From: Aradus depressus
Taxonomy: Eukaryota > Arthropoda > Insecta > Hemiptera > Aradidae
Length of the DNA: 64,000 bases
Direction of reading: 5' to 3'
NCBI GenBank assembly: GCA_963662175.1
Contig: OY759214.1
Span: 14,818,001 to 14,882,000, forward strand
Shown in pieces: positions 43,029-53,655 of this stretch; the stretch's first letter is position 1; every line of letters begins with the position of its first letter. The notes below the pieces were generated by a model. The model saw nothing but the letters and a program-made list of their open reading frames with translations, was not told the origin of the DNA and made no database searches. Both the position numbers and the translations under genes were made by a program.

Positions 43029-43358
43029 GGGCACCGGTAGCTCAGTGGAATGCGTGCTTGCTTACTGAGTTAAAGATAGCGGGTTCGTAACCCGGCCGAG
43101 GTCCTTAGTTTATTTTATCTGGGAGGTAAAAGAAACTTAAGCACGCCGTCCTTCGGATGGGACGTTAAGCGATGGTCCCGAGCCTCATTGATGTCAGGTA
43201 GGTACTCGATAAGGACCCCTACCCTAGGTGGAAAATTTAGGACTCCCATAGTAGAGTCGGGCACATGTCCTCCAGTGACGAAAGAACACTCTGGTAGTAG
43301 GCGATATGACCTCGTAGTTAAAGCCCGGACATGAGTCATAATAACTATCCAACTAACG
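43029..43358 (+). mobile_element. SINE-A copy
   Basis: GGGCACCGGTAGCTCAGTGG, GCGGGTTCGTAACCCGGCCG and the GACATGAGTCATAATAAC tail. Flanks GTAGGGTCTTCCTGAG and GTAAGGTCCTAAG look like a diverged target duplication, so the GC-rich blocks on both sides were once adjacent. Confidence 0.88.
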
Positions 43359-43480
43359 TAAGGTCCTAAGAACGACACGGCAGCGCGACGAACGGAGGAT
43401 ACACGGCGGCTCCGCAAGACTTGAATACAAGATCGAGTCACACAATTTTGACCTTCACAACAGCTCACAGGAAAATATAC
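43359..43480 (-). other. GC-rich unique block, possible exon
   Basis: The minus frame is open as QNCVTRSCIQVLRSRRVSSV and RRAAVSFLG. A possible acceptor GTGAAG|GT gives phase 1, compatible with the 45320 exon. No donor is found before the SINE-A boundary, so I leave it as unresolved. Confidence 0.25.
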
Positions 43481-44162
43481 ACAATGCAAGTTATATCCAG
43501 AAGAGGTTCAGCAAGGTCATTTCTTACACTAATCAAATCATATTTGAAAAGAAATTTCTGTAAAAAAACAACATTTTTTCATGAGTAATTTAGACTTTTA
43601 TGATTGATTATTTTTTCTTTCTCAATCATATAAACAAATATTTGTGAAAATCTCAATTTTAAACATGGTTTATTAACTGATGTTGATGCTATGATGGACA
43701 TCACTGACAACGGTGATGCCCTTTCTAACCTTCGACAGCCCTTTAATAACACATCTGTAATTGTGCAGCCGATTGCATATCATTACCAAGAACGGGCATG
43801 CAGACTTGGTCAGAGGCAACGATTCAAAGAAGGTTTCATTAGTCAAGGACGCAGTTTTAGGCTTGAAGCGTTCAACGTGCCGTGTCAATGAGCCATTAGC
43901 CGCCTAAATACTGTCATTAAACGCCTCTCTAAAAAAAAAATGGCATGAGATGGTTCCACAGTCAGTTGTGTGCGAAACATACGAGAACCTTCCGAACAAT
44001 GCCAAATTGGGTTATTTATGTATTTGACATGATTGATATATATGGATTGATTTGACAACCAATGTTAGATAATATAAAAAAAATATATTGGGGTTCAAAG
44101 AAGATTTTAATAATAGATGGCTAACCTCGCAATTAAATGGATTTATAAAAGATATGTAACTG
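43481..44162. other. Unassigned stretch with a paired relative at 44650-44960
   Basis: Blocks such as CGAAACATACGAGAACCTTC, TTGGGTTATTTATGTATTTG and GAAGATTTTAATAATAGATG recur at 44680-44830. So 43900-44160 and 44650-44960 are copies of an unnamed repeat. No gene. Confidence 0.5.
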
Positions 44163-44449
44163 GGCGCCGGTAGCTCAGTGGTATGCGTGCTTGCTTACTG
44201 AGCTCGAGGATCTTAGTTTATTTTATCTGGGAAGTAAAATAAACTTAAGCACTCTGTCCTTCGGATGGGACGTTAAGCGATGATCCCGAGCCTGTACGAT
44301 GTCAGGTTCTCGTTAAAGACCTCTACCCAAGGGTTAGGACTCCCATAGTAGAATCGGGCTCATGTCCACCAGAGTGACGAAAAAGCGCTCTGGTAGTAGA
44401 CAATATGACTTTGTAGTTAAAGCCCGGGCATGAATCATAATAACTAAGT
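44163..44449 (+). mobile_element. SINE-A copy with B-box region deleted
   Basis: GGGCGCCGGTAGCTCAGTGG and GAGCTCGAGGATCTTAGTTT: the GGGTTCGAAACCC segment is missing. The tail GGGCATGAATCATAATAACT is present. Confidence 0.88.
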
Positions 44450-45319
44450 AATATGTTTACAACTAATGTATAGGTTTAAAAGTTTTGAAATCCTCAACTG
44501 ATAATTACGGTGTATTGAATGGTACTTATGAATCATGATTTTCCCTCACTGTTACGTGCTAAAAATAACACAATCTTTTTTTAAATAACGACCAATTACA
44601 TATGTCTTTACTTCTAATGCAATGGCATTTAAACCTGAGCACTTTAAATATGTATATTATTGTTCTACTTTGGTCAGATAACAGTCAATTGTGTGCTGAA
44701 ACATTTGGGAACCTTCTGAAAAACACCAATCTTCGGGTTATTTATATATTTGACAACCAATGTCAGATACTATAAAAAATAATATTGAGGTTCAAAGAAG
44801 ATTTTCATAACGGATGGCTAACAATTAAATAGAGTTGTAAAAGATATGTTTACAAATAATTTAAAAGTTATAAAATCCCTAACTGATAATTGCGGTATAT
44901 TGAATGGTAGTTATGATCTTCCCTTATTGTTATGGGCTAACAATAACACTTAGAATTTTTTTTTTTTTTATAAACTAACGGCCATTTAAAATCTCTTTAA
45001 CCCTAATGCATTTAGCAGTTAAATACTCGATCTAAAGCTCTAACGGAATATTAAATATTAAAAGAGGGTTTAACCGAGAAGAGGGATGAACAAATAACTG
45101 CACCCCTCTGAATAACTAATATTCGTTCTATTATGAACCAGCCGTACGTTGTATTCATCCTCCTCTTCTGACAAAATATTCGATCCGAAAAAAAAAATGG
45201 TTGTATTTGGTATGGTTCTCGTAAAAAACTGATGAAAAATTTTGGAGCATTCTGCATTGTTCCTTTTTTTATCTCAACGATAACTTTCAATTGTATAAAA
45301 AGTTGTTATTATTACTTAC
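44450..45319. other. Unassigned plus second copy of the 43.9-kb repeat
   Basis: 44650-44960 repeats 43900-44160 and its continuation at 44451-44590 (GTTTACAA.TAATGTATAGG, AACTGATAATTACGGT). The rest is AT-rich. Confidence 0.45.
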
Positions 45320-45388
45320 AGTTTTGAGAGGCGTCTGTATCCGGACTGTTTTCTGAATAATCATCGTCATAATATTGTTGCAACATTT
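45320..45388 (-). CDS. Host-gene exon with strong splice sites (minus strand)
   Basis: The minus strand has an excellent acceptor (TTTTTTTGTCTGTTCCAG|AA) and donor (CAAAACT|GTAAGTAA). The 69-bp exon takes G from the exon at 51864 to make Glu, then reads MLQQYYDDDYSENSPDTDAS and QN, leaving one T. Phase is 1 at both ends. The acidic Tyr-rich QYYDDDY segment looks like a tyrosine-sulfation context, as in secreted or cell-surface proteins (inference). Flanks are not recognised as repeats. Confidence 0.62.
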
Positions 45389-45663
45389 CTGGAACAGACA
45401 AAAAAATTCTTATTTTATATTTTTAATTATGGTTTTTAATAAGCTTAAGATTAAGTATATTTCGATGACACGTTGAATATGCAGAAATCGGCATAATGCT
45501 GAAGATATGGATATCTGAGAGTAAACAAGTGTAACATGAATGTTTATTATTAATACTAACTAATTAAAATAGCAAAAATACATGAAAATAATAGTTATTA
45601 AAACTATCCTAACAAATGTTTTTGTTATTATTAAATAATAAATAAATTTAATTCAAAATAGTA
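45389..45663. other. Unassigned AT-rich intron-like stretch
   Basis: Nothing recognised beyond the acceptor's pyrimidine tract at its left edge. Confidence 0.4.
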
Positions 45664-45868
45664 TTTTTTTTTTTTTTTTTTTTTTTTTTCTGTTGTGGCC
45701 TCATGTACGATGCATATTAGCCATGTCACACTGTGTTATAATTATTTACGACATGCATGGCCCCGGGAGGGAGTTCTATCCTCGAAATAAAACTCACTCC
45801 CGGGCGGGATTCGAACCCGCAAACCATGGTGAGACCATGCAACCAAAGCCCTACGCCACCATGGCCCC
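45664..45868 (-). mobile_element. SINE-B copy
   Basis: T run 45664-45690, then the SINE-B body complement (GCCATGTCACACTGTGTTAT, GGGCGGGATTCGAACCCGCA, CCATGGTGAGACCATGC). The A-box end is partly deleted (CTACGCCACCATGG). Confidence 0.9.
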
Positions 45869-45911
45869 CATATTGTAATTAAAAAATATAAAATAGTTTC
45901 ATATGTTTTAT

Positions 45912-46022
45912 AGTTAGTTGTTGTGACTCATATGTTGTTGTTGTAACTATGAAGTCCATCAGGCCAAGAGGTAAAACAAAAAAAAAAAAAAAAAAACTGA
46001 GGTTATATCGCCTACTACCAAA
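45912..46022 (-). mobile_element. SINE-A 3' remnant interrupted by an A run
   Basis: TAGTTAGTTGTTGTGACTCA and GGTTATATCGCCTACTACCA are the ends of the SINE-A 3' part. A run of 18 A lies between. Confidence 0.55.
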
Positions 46023-46077
46023 AGAATTCTTTGAAAGAGAATCTCAAAGTTTTTTAATATTTTCAAGGCTTATTTTA

Positions 46078-46278
46078 TTTTATTATTATCTTTTTTTGGC
46101 CTTATGTACGGTGCATATTAGCCATGTCAATGTGTTATCTAGTTATATTTACCACATCCATGGCCCCGGGAGGGAGTTTTATCTGCAAAATAAAACTCAT
46201 TCCCGGACGGGATTCGAACCCGCAAACCATGGTGAGACAATGCGACCAAAGCCCTACGCTCTAGCCCGCACGGCCACC
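46078..46278 (-). mobile_element. SINE-B copy
   Basis: GGCCTTATGTACGGTGCATA, GGACGGGATTCGAACCCGCA and CTCTAGCCCGCACGGCCACC. The tail is short. Flanks AAGGCTTATTTTAT and AAGGTTTATTCAT may be a diverged target duplication. Confidence 0.9.
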
Positions 46279-46384
46279 AAGGTTTATTCATAAGTTTTGT
46301 TTTAATAACAGAAGATCGAAACATATATACCCCAAATGTTGCCAATGTAAAGAAGTATTTTCATTAATTTTCTATTAAAGAACA

Positions 46385-46830
46385 TGTCCATATTTATTTT
46401 ATTTGATATTATTTGAATCTTTTCATTTAGTTACTACTCTTATTACTTATTTGTTATTAGTTTTTTTTTTTTTTTTTTTTTTTTTTTTGCCTCATGTACG
46501 ATGCATATTAGCCATGACTCTTATAATGATGATTTACCTAATTATTTACGACATCCATGGCCCCGGGAGGAAGTTTTATCTACGAAATAAAACTCACTCC
46601 CGGACGGGATTCGAACCCGCAAACCATGGTGAGACCATGCGACTAAAACCCTACGCTCTAGCCCGCACGGCCACCATGGTTCCCAGTTTTTTTCTTAATG
46701 ATACATTTAATATTTATTAATGTTTATGGAATGTAAGAATATAACTATAAGAATATGTTTTTTTTGTAAAGAACCCTATTCACTCATTGCCATAGAGGTT
46801 GTATTCTTTAGTGAATTAAAATTGTTATTA
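46385..46830 (+). repeat. AT-rich interspersed repeat shared with 51130-51640
   Basis: TTATGGAATGTAAGAATATA and ACTATAA.GATATGT...TAAAGAACCC, and CTTATT..TTATT.GTTATTA upstream, also occur at 51440-51640. SINE-B at 46460 lies inside it. The nature is unknown; it may be a LINE 3' region. Confidence 0.6.
46460..46686 (-). mobile_element. SINE-B copy
   Basis: T run 46460-46488 then GCCTCATGTACGATGCATAT, GGACGGGATTCGAACCCGCA and CGGCCACCATGGTTCCC. AGTTTTTTT lies on both sides. Confidence 0.9.
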
Positions 46831-47197
46831 TTTCTATTAATTTAAAGTTCTTTCTCTATTTGTTTCATCCTCTCCGGCTGTAGAACTTCAATCGATTTTG
46901 TTTTGTTCCCTCCTTCTTCTCTTTATATATTTTTGTATAGATTCGTATTTCTAGTTTGTATTCGTTCGTATTGATACTCATCTACTCTACTAAACAAAAT
47001 TTGATGTATTGTCAGTACATACATATGTACATCTGTCAATGGTTTAGCCATTGGACAACAGCTGTTACATTAAAACTGAAAATAGATTTTTTTTTTTTTT
47101 TTTTATACATTTTGACGTCATTTTTCTCCTAAGACCATTTTTCTTCAGTATGTACAAGAGAACTAGGATAATATAACTATGTCCATAACTCAATTTT
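46831..47197. other. Unassigned AT-rich stretch
   Basis: No gene signal. T run at 47086-47104. Confidence 0.4.
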
Positions 47198-47418
47198 GGG
47201 ACCATGGTGGCCGTGTGGGCTGGAGCGTAGGGATTTGGTCGCATGGTCTCACCATGGTTTGCGGGTTCGAATCCCGTCCGGGAGTGAGTTTTATTTCGTA
47301 GATAGAACTCCCTCCCGGGGCCATGGATGTCGTAAATAACTAGATATAACACATTGACATGGCTAATATGCACCGTACATAAAGCCAAAAAAAAAAAAAT
47401 AATAAAAAAATAAAATAA
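47198..47418 (+). mobile_element. SINE-B copy with perfect target-site duplication
   Basis: CCATGGTGGCCGTGTGGGCT head, GCGGGTTCGAATCCCGTCCG B box, A-rich tail. The 13-bp duplication ATAACTCAATTTT is at 47185-47197 and 47419-47431. Confidence 0.93.
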
Positions 47419-47465
47419 ATAACTCAATTTTCATTAAAAAAATTGCTGATCCGATCTTTTTCTAT

Positions 47466-47508
47466 TCAGCTAACTTGTAGTTAAAGCCCGGGCATGAGTC
47501 ACAAAAAT
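47466..47508 (+). mobile_element. SINE-A 3' tail fragment
   Basis: GTAGTTAAAGCCCGGGCATG then AGTCACAAAAATAAAC only. Confidence 0.75.
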
Positions 47509-47739
47509 AAACAGAAATGTTAAAGATGAAAAGATGAACAGTGGGCTAATGCTGTTGAGGGAGGTTAGGTCAGTTGGAGAGGTAATGCAATGAGGGAGTC
47601 AGCTGATTGGCCATTATTCGGCCATTATTGGTTCATAGTTCAGCTTGGAGTTGCATCCTCATCAATACACTTCATATCAAGTCAAGAGATGCACTCACAT
47701 TAAAGTCATATTTTCTGATATTCACATTTCATTAGTTTT

Positions 47740-48205
47740 CAATTAACTTTTCCAGCGCCAATTAATCAACTAAGTTTTCTCACTATATCTAAAACCAATT
47801 TACCAAAATCAATAGATGTTTTACTCGGGAACTTCTGAATCATCTACTAAATTTCATGTTAATACATCGATAGTTATTAGGTTTTCTTTAAATGAATGTA
47901 TCGTATATGCTGAAAATTGATAGATACCGTCCTTAATGGAAAAATCCATAACTTCGGCAATTATATTTTGTGTTAAGCCCCCTTCTCTCTGGCCGATTCG
48001 GATGAAAATCAATTGGTGACCTTCTTATGGAGTTCTGGATACACATATAACATTTCATGTCGATATATTCATCGTGTTCACAGAAACACAGGCACATGCC
48101 GACAGAGAGAACGCCTTTGGAATGAAGAGATTCGAAAACATGAAATACCAGTTCAATCAACATCGATTTTCTGATCGATTAATAACTTCCCCAATACTTC
48201 GTACA
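47740..48205 (-). repeat. Family C repeat, minus orientation
   Basis: TTAATCAACTAAGTTTTCTC (tail) through GGATGAAAATCAATTGGTGA to TTCTGATCGATTAATAACTT and CTTCGTACAGCTGG (head). Confidence 0.8.
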
Positions 48206-48344
48206 GCTGGTAAAGTCAAATTATCAGTTTCAACATGATGATTTGTGGTTTCTTGAAATTTATTTTCATGAAACAGTTGTTTCAATGATTAAAATGAGTA
48301 AAAGTGGAATTGGTTTTTCGTTTTTATCGAGTCCTCATTCTTTT

Positions 48345-48935
48345 TGCTTCTCCAGCTATACGAAGTGTTAGTAATCGATCAGAAATTCGATGTTGAGTTG
48401 TCAACGGTTTCCCCCTGATTTCAAGAATTTAAAAAAAAAATCTGTCTGTGTATCCAGAATCCTTCAATCTATTGATTTTCAGCCAAATATGTCAAAGCGA
48501 AGAGAAGGATTAGGAAGGAGCTTTAATACAGATACTTTAAGAACTACTGTTGAAATTAATGTATTGCCAAAATTTCATATGGTAACTCAAAACTCCATAA
48601 GGACGATACCTATTAATTTTCCGCTGAATCAGCCGAAGGGAAGTGGGAATCAAAGAGCGGCTCATTTCAAAAACCCAAATAACTGGTGATGTAATAAATT
48701 TTATATTGAAATTCAAAACCCTATAAGGACATTTTCCTCGGAATCGGCAGGGTGGGGGGAGTCAGAGGACGGGGGCTCAACTCAAAAACCCCATGAACTA
48801 GTAATGAATGTATCGACACAAGATTTATTATGAGGATTCCTAATGTTTAATTGGTTTTGAATGGAGAAGGAAAGCTCCATTGATAAATCCGTATTGGGGA
48901 AGTAGATTGCCGGTGAATCAGTGAAGACTTTCTTA
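48345..48935 (+). repeat. Family C repeat, plus orientation, facing the previous copy
   Basis: CCAGCTATACGAAGTGTTAG head, ATTTTCAGCCAAATATGTCA, G-rich modules and the end TTGCCGGTGAATCAGTGAAG. It is head-to-head with the minus copy 140 bp away, as also seen at 4.4-5.1 kb. Confidence 0.82.
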
Positions 48936-49058
48936 TTATGGGGCCTTTAATGAGAGAAGGAGCCCCATTAGTTTATAGAAGTAATAATTATATAAAAGAC
49001 ATACACTTGTCGACAAATTATGTCATTATAGAGCACTGATTTGCTGTCTTCTCATTAA
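48936..49058. other. Unassigned short stretch
   Basis: Nothing recognised. Confidence 0.4.
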
Positions 49059-49140
49059 CAGGCATACCGTCAGGGGTGCAGCAAGTGTCTATTCTAGGTC
49101 CTCTACTCTATAATCTTTGCACATCCCAACCGCCCACCTC
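49059..49140 (+). pseudogene. Jockey-clade RT palm scrap
   Basis: The plus frame reads GIPSGVQQVSILGPLLYNLC, close to the palm motif AGVPQGSVLGPLLYNLY. No more of the element is recognisable. Confidence 0.6.
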
Positions 49141-49633
49141 AGTAAATATAAGATGCTTCTTCTGAAGTTCACATAAATGATCACTCGCAAACAAACTGGA
49201 GACCGTCCATGTATTACTTTGTTTGTAGTCGAGAATTTTTGTATATAATAAGTTTCGGGACATGAGGCTAATTTACAAAGACAAAATCGTAAAACAAAGT
49301 TACTTTGCACATTGAAGGATTTAATTGCACCAAACTCTGAAAAAGTTAGATGTGCCATTTTAAAAATATTTAGTATCCTAATCATTAAAAGGGCACAAAG
49401 ACATTTGTACTCATTAGGTTAGCTATTCTGGTAAATTCATAGAGCAACAGGCGTCCTAACCTTTGGAAAAGAAGCTTTTCATTTTTATATTTTAAATAAA
49501 ATAAATATATTAAAAATAAACACAATATATCTTCGGAAAAAAAGTGAAAATGTGTATAATAGCATGTGGTGTCTAAAGGTAACGAAACACCAAATGTGTG
49601 ACAAAGAGAGTCGGAACAATTTACTGCAACACA

Positions 49634-49817
49634 AAGTAGCTCAGTGGTATGCGTGCTTGCCTTCCTAGCTCAAGGTTGTGGGTTCGAAATCCAGCCGAGG
49701 TCCTTAGTTTATTTTATCTGGGAGGTAAAATAAACTTAAGCACGCCGTCCTTCGGATGGGACGATAAGCGATGGTCCCGAGCCTGTACGATAACAGGTAC
49801 TCGTTAAAGACCCCTTT
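49634..49817 (+). mobile_element. SINE-A 5' half
   Basis: GTAGCTCAGTGGTATGCGTG, GTGGGTTCGAAATCCAGCCG and GGATGGGACGATAAGCG. It breaks off at AAAGACCCCTT, where an inverted copy starts. Confidence 0.9.
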
Positions 49818-50132
49818 AACCTTTAACTACGAGGTCATATCGCCTACTACCAGAGCGCTCTTTCGTCACTCTGGTGGACATGAGCCCGACTCTACTGTGG
49901 GAGTCCTAAATTTTGCCTACCCTAAATTTTTATTCATCTAGGGTAGGGGTCTTCAACGAGTACCTGACAACGTACAGGCTCGGGACCATCGCTTAACGTC
50001 CCATCCGAAGGACGGCGTGCTTAAGTTTATTTTACCTCCCAGATAAAATAAACTAAGGGCCTCGGCCGGGTTTCGAACCCACGTTCTTGAGCTCAGAAGG
50101 CAAGCACGCATACCACTGAGCTACCGGCTCCC
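49818..50132 (-). mobile_element. SINE-A, lacking only the extreme tail
   Basis: CTTTAACTACGAGGTCATAT at the left, AGAGCGCTCTTTCGTCACTC, GGGTTTCGAACCCACGTTCT and GAGCTACCGGCTCCC at the right. It is fused tail-first to the plus-strand half copy. Confidence 0.92.
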
Positions 50133-50205
50133 TAGGACGCCTGTTGTAAATTTACCTGTCTAGCCAACTTAACGAGTACAAATGTTTAATCCATTAGGTT
50201 TGGGG

Positions 50206-50563
50206 ATATGGGTCTACAAAATGTTTCATTTTTCATAATAATATATTCGCTCCATTTTACCAGCTGGATAACCAGACCATAAACGTTATTTACGTAAAAA
50301 GATCAATATTTTTCAGTGGTTGTCAAGAGTTCCGAAATTAAGAAACAAACTGTCGCAATGACTCAGAGAATCAATTGGGTAGTTTTTTGATAATGTAAAT
50401 GTTAAACAGAAAATTGTTATTTCATTTATTACTTATAAGAAGTATATTGAATTGATGAAAAATTAAGCTCCCAATAAAGGTACGGTAGAATAATAAATCT
50501 TGCAAATTTATTATTGTTTTATTTTTGAAAAAATACCACAGATATGATTTTAACTAATTATCT
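50206..50563. other. Unassigned AT-rich stretch
   Basis: Nothing recognised. Confidence 0.4.
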
Positions 50564-50629
50564 TAGTGATGGCTGATGTGCGCTGATCATAAAGCCAGAA
50601 AAGGGGAGGAAAAAAAAACAAAAAAAAAA
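50564..50629 (+). mobile_element. Tiny 66-bp retroposed insertion with target-site duplication
   Basis: GGCTGATGTGCGCTGATCAT and AAAGCCAG... end in an A-rich tail. The whole is flanked by the perfect 12-bp repeat AACTAATTATCT (50552-50563, 50630-50641). It looks like a severely 5'-truncated LINE or SINE 3' end. Confidence 0.75.
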
Positions 50630-50641
50630 AACTAATTATCT

Positions 50642-50769
50642 AGCTAGAAAATTATTTTTTTTGTATTTTTTAATTTTAATTGTTTGTGTTATCGCTCCTA
50701 TTATTTAACAATTTCTACCTTTTCAAAGGTCTTGTTTTGTTTTTATATAATTTTGAATTGTTTTCGTTT
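50642..50769. other. Unassigned AT-rich stretch interrupted by SINE-A
   Basis: It continues after the SINE-A at 51115 (TTTTCGTTTTCTAATTGCTT). No gene. Confidence 0.4.
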
Positions 50770-51114
50770 GAGGGCGCCGGTAGCTCAGTGGTATGAGTGC
50801 TTGTCTGCTGAGCTCAAGAACGTGGGTTCGTAACCCGACCGAGGCCCTTAGTTTATTTTATCTGGGAGGTAAAATAAACTTAAGCACGCCACCCTTCGGA
50901 TGGGACGTTAAGCGATGGTCCCGAGCCTGTACGATGACAGGTACTCATTAAAGACCCCTTCCCTAGGTGAATAAAAATTTAGGGTAGGCAATATTTAAGA
51001 CTCCCACAGTAGAGTCGGGCTCATGTCCACCAGAGAGACAAAAGAGCCCTCTGGTAGTAGGCGATATAACCTCGTTGTTAAAGGCCGGGCATGAGTCATA
51101 TAACCAAACCAAAC
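50770..51114 (+). mobile_element. SINE-A, full length with target-site duplication
   Basis: GAGGGCGCCGGTAGCTCAGT to GCATGAGTCATATAACC. The perfect 14-bp duplication AATTGTTTTCGTTT is at 50756-50769 and 51115-51128. Confidence 0.95.
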
Positions 51115-51129
51115 AATTGTTTTCGTTTT

Positions 51130-51635
51130 CTAATTGCTTGTACAATTTCTTTCTCTTTCTATTAAACAATATGTCTTCATTATTTGTATATTTTTATTTA
51201 GTTACTATTCCTTCTTTATGATAACATTTAACAATTTACAGACTATTGAGTTCAGGCATATTCTTCCTGATACTATTAATCTAGTCTCTTATTATTGTAG
51301 TATTTAATTTTTTTTGTCTATTCTTCAAATAAGTGTTATTTTTGTTCTTTCTGTGATAGATGGGTTAGTGAGGCCAACTTGACTACAAGATGTATGTACT
51401 TATATCTTATAGTTAATACATTCTTCTTATTCTAGTAACTTTATTTAGTTACATATTCTTCTAACTTATTGGTTATTATTATTTTAATGATACATTTCAT
51501 GTTCACAATTTTTTTTACTAATTATTTTTATTCTTTATGGAATGTAAGAATATAACTATAAGGATATGTATTATGTAAAGAACCCCAATAATTGCCATAA
51601 AGTTTGTATTATTTAGTACAATAAAAGTTTATCTA
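51130..51635 (+). repeat. AT-rich interspersed repeat (relative of 46385-46830)
   Basis: TTATGGAATGTAAGAATATA and ACTATAAGGATATGT are shared with the 46.7-kb copy. Its ends are unclear. Confidence 0.55.
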
Positions 51636-51824
51636 TTAAATACTCGGGCTCGCGTTCACGAAATCAGTTATTTTTGCTTTATGGAATTCGCAAAAAGAAG
51701 ACATTGTTGCTTTGATTTCATCATAAAAATCTTTCAAAATGGACAATTTCAATGGAACTACTATATAGTGTGGACGCGGGGCGGTGATGTCATCATGAAC
51801 ACGCGTCATCAGATTCGCAAACAT
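51636..51824 (-). other. Small open frame, 62 codons, unknown
   Basis: The minus frame reads MFANLMTRVHDDITAPRPHY and ends FHKAKITDFVNASPSI with TAA. It has an ATG and is not low-complexity. It lies 40 bp beyond the donor of the 51864 exon, inside the presumed first intron. No homologue is recognised. It may be chance, a repeat remnant or an alternative exon. Confidence 0.25.
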
Positions 51825-51863
51825 TTTACATCAGACAAAATACTAGTTTAAGTTTCAATTTAC

Positions 51864-51975
51864 CTTGTGAGGGTTGACTACTCTGCCGGTAGGACCAAGG
51901 TAGCTGATGGGTACTATGGGTCACTACAGCTATCGTGGTCACAAGTGTCAGTAACTGCCACCCCATAACACAGAT
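51864..51975 (-). CDS. Start-codon exon with signal peptide (minus strand host gene)
   Basis: Minus-strand exon between an acceptor (TTTTAGTTACAG|AT) and a donor (TCACAAG|GTAAATTG). After 9 nt of leader the ATG at 51966 starts MGWQLLTLVTTIAVVTHSTH, a typical hydrophobic signal peptide, then QLPWSYRQSSQPSQ and one nt (G). It ends in phase 1, which joins to the exon at 45388 (G|AA = Glu). The acceptor before the ATG implies at least one 5' UTR exon further right. Product: secreted or type-I membrane protein of unknown family. Confidence 0.6.
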
Positions 51976-52159
51976 CTGTAACTAAAAGTAGAATAGTAAT
52001 TAAATATATATAATCATGTCGCAACTGCATGGAACTTTCCAGTAGGGCTACCAATAGGCTTAGGAGAAAAGTACATATTTAATAATAATTAATAGAATAC
52101 AGGGTATCCCACGAATCATGCTCACGCCCAATATGCTTTAAATTTTGGAGTTTTTCGAC
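51976..52159. other. Unassigned intron-like stretch
   Basis: Nothing recognised. Confidence 0.4.
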
Positions 52160-52775
52160 AAGGCTTTTCATTTCCCTAACTCTACGAAGTATAGGGAAAG
52201 TGATGTAATCGATCAGCAATTCTATGTTGAGTTTTCAAAGTAATTTCATGTTACCGGCCCCCTGATTCCAAAAATGGGGAAAAAAATCCTGATAGAATGA
52301 ATGTATCCACAAGAAATTTTGTTTGCGTATCCAGAACCATCTAAGGGCGACACCTACTGATTTTAAGTTAAAGGGAAATGTATGTCACAAAATTTCGTAT
52401 GTTAATTCAAAACCCCATAAGGTCGACAACTATTAATTTTCAGCCGACTCGACCGAAGGAAAGGGGGGATCAAAGAAGGCTCTACTCAAAAACCCCAATA
52501 ACTGCCAATGTAATGAATGCATCGACAAATTGGTGGGAAATTTTATATTTAAATTCAAAAACCCATAAGGAGGACTATTGATTTTCCGCGGAATTGGTCA
52601 GGGGGGGGACACGAAACAAAAACGTTAATAACACCCGTGATAAATGTATAGACATGAAATATATTATGAGGAATCATAATGTTTAGTCGACACTCGATTG
52701 GTTTTGGAGCGAAAGTGGAATCCGAAATTAATTCGTGCTGGGGAAGTAACTCGATAGTGATTCACTGACGACTAT
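52160..52775 (+). repeat. Family C repeat, near full length
   Basis: TTCCCTAACTCTACGAAGTA head, TTATGTTGAGTTTTC-like block, three G-rich modules (AAAGGGAAATG, GAAAGGGGGGATC, GGGGGGGGAC) and the GATAGTGATTCACTGACGAC end. Confidence 0.85.
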
Positions 52776-53330
52776 ATTCATGAGGTCCAGTGCCAGATGT
52801 AGAATCTAAACATTTTCTTTATTATCACAATATATATATATATAAAAATTAAAAATGCTATATTATAACTTATAAAAGTGGGCGAGATAAATGCTGAAAA
52901 TAAGTATAACAACACAACAAAATTGTTGATGAGGGAACGTCCCAAATGTTAGCTCCAAGTTGACATTAATTATGGTGCCCCAAGACAGTTGTTATCTAAG
53001 TGTTTCATAATGTCAATCTGCCATAGCTTCTAGCCATAGTCTCTCCCATCAGTCGATAATTAACAAAGATCCCATCTTTTAATTTATTTATTAATTAATT
53101 TTTTTTTTTTTCAGTTATAAATAGAAATATATTGTCATAGACTTTCAATTTCTGAGTCTAATCGTGCCTTAATTAATAGTCTACAATACATTGAGGAACA
53201 CTTTATTCACTATTTTCATTCAATACCAGTACACGCTAAATGAGGTTCAAAAGAAAATTTGACAAACTCAAAATTTTATATAGGTCAAAAAACATCATCG
53301 GTGAATCACACAAGGAATGAATCAACACTT
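52776..53330. other. Unassigned AT-rich stretch
   Basis: A TA run lies at 52831-52844. No gene. Confidence 0.4.
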
Positions 53331-53655
53331 TGGTAGTAAGGCAATTAGGTATAAAACTTTCAAAATACTTTATTTCATTATTTCTTTTTTCTTAAGACGT
53401 TTCGACTACATTCGTCATTTTCAATTGTAAAAAACAAGTCAAATTTTTTTAAAAAAAACAACATTAATTCTGACTTTCACAACCAATCTTTTTTCATAAC
53501 ATTATCTCTTCATAAATATCCTCATAACGAATTTCTTCCATTCTCTTCCTCTTCCTCTTCCCTCGTGTTTTTTGCCTTCCCGTATATTCCATAAAATTAT
53601 GAATTTGAATACCTTTTTATTTAATCAACACTTTGGTAGTAAGGCAATTACATAG
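53331..53655 (+). repeat. Tandem unit of about 305 bp, copy 1
   Basis: The unit starts GGTATAAAACTTTCAAAATA, has TTCTTAAGACGTTTCGACTA, TCTTCCTCTTCC and ends CACTTTGGTAGTAAGGCAAT then TACATAG. Copies 2 and 3 follow, separated by insertions. The GACGTTTCGAC..TTCGTCATTTTCAATT block may belong to a wider repeat family. Confidence 0.88.

Larger units (their letters stand above)
49386..50205. repeat. Block bounded by inverted repeats of about 65 bp, containing a SINE-A pair
   Basis: The left arm at about 49396-49461 (ACATTTGTACTCATTAGGTT ... GCAACAGGCGTCCTA) is the complement of the right arm at about 50133-50200 (TAGGACGCCTGTTG ... AACGAGTACAAATGT), with a few mismatches. Two oppositely oriented SINE-A copies lie inside. 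Confidence 0.75.
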
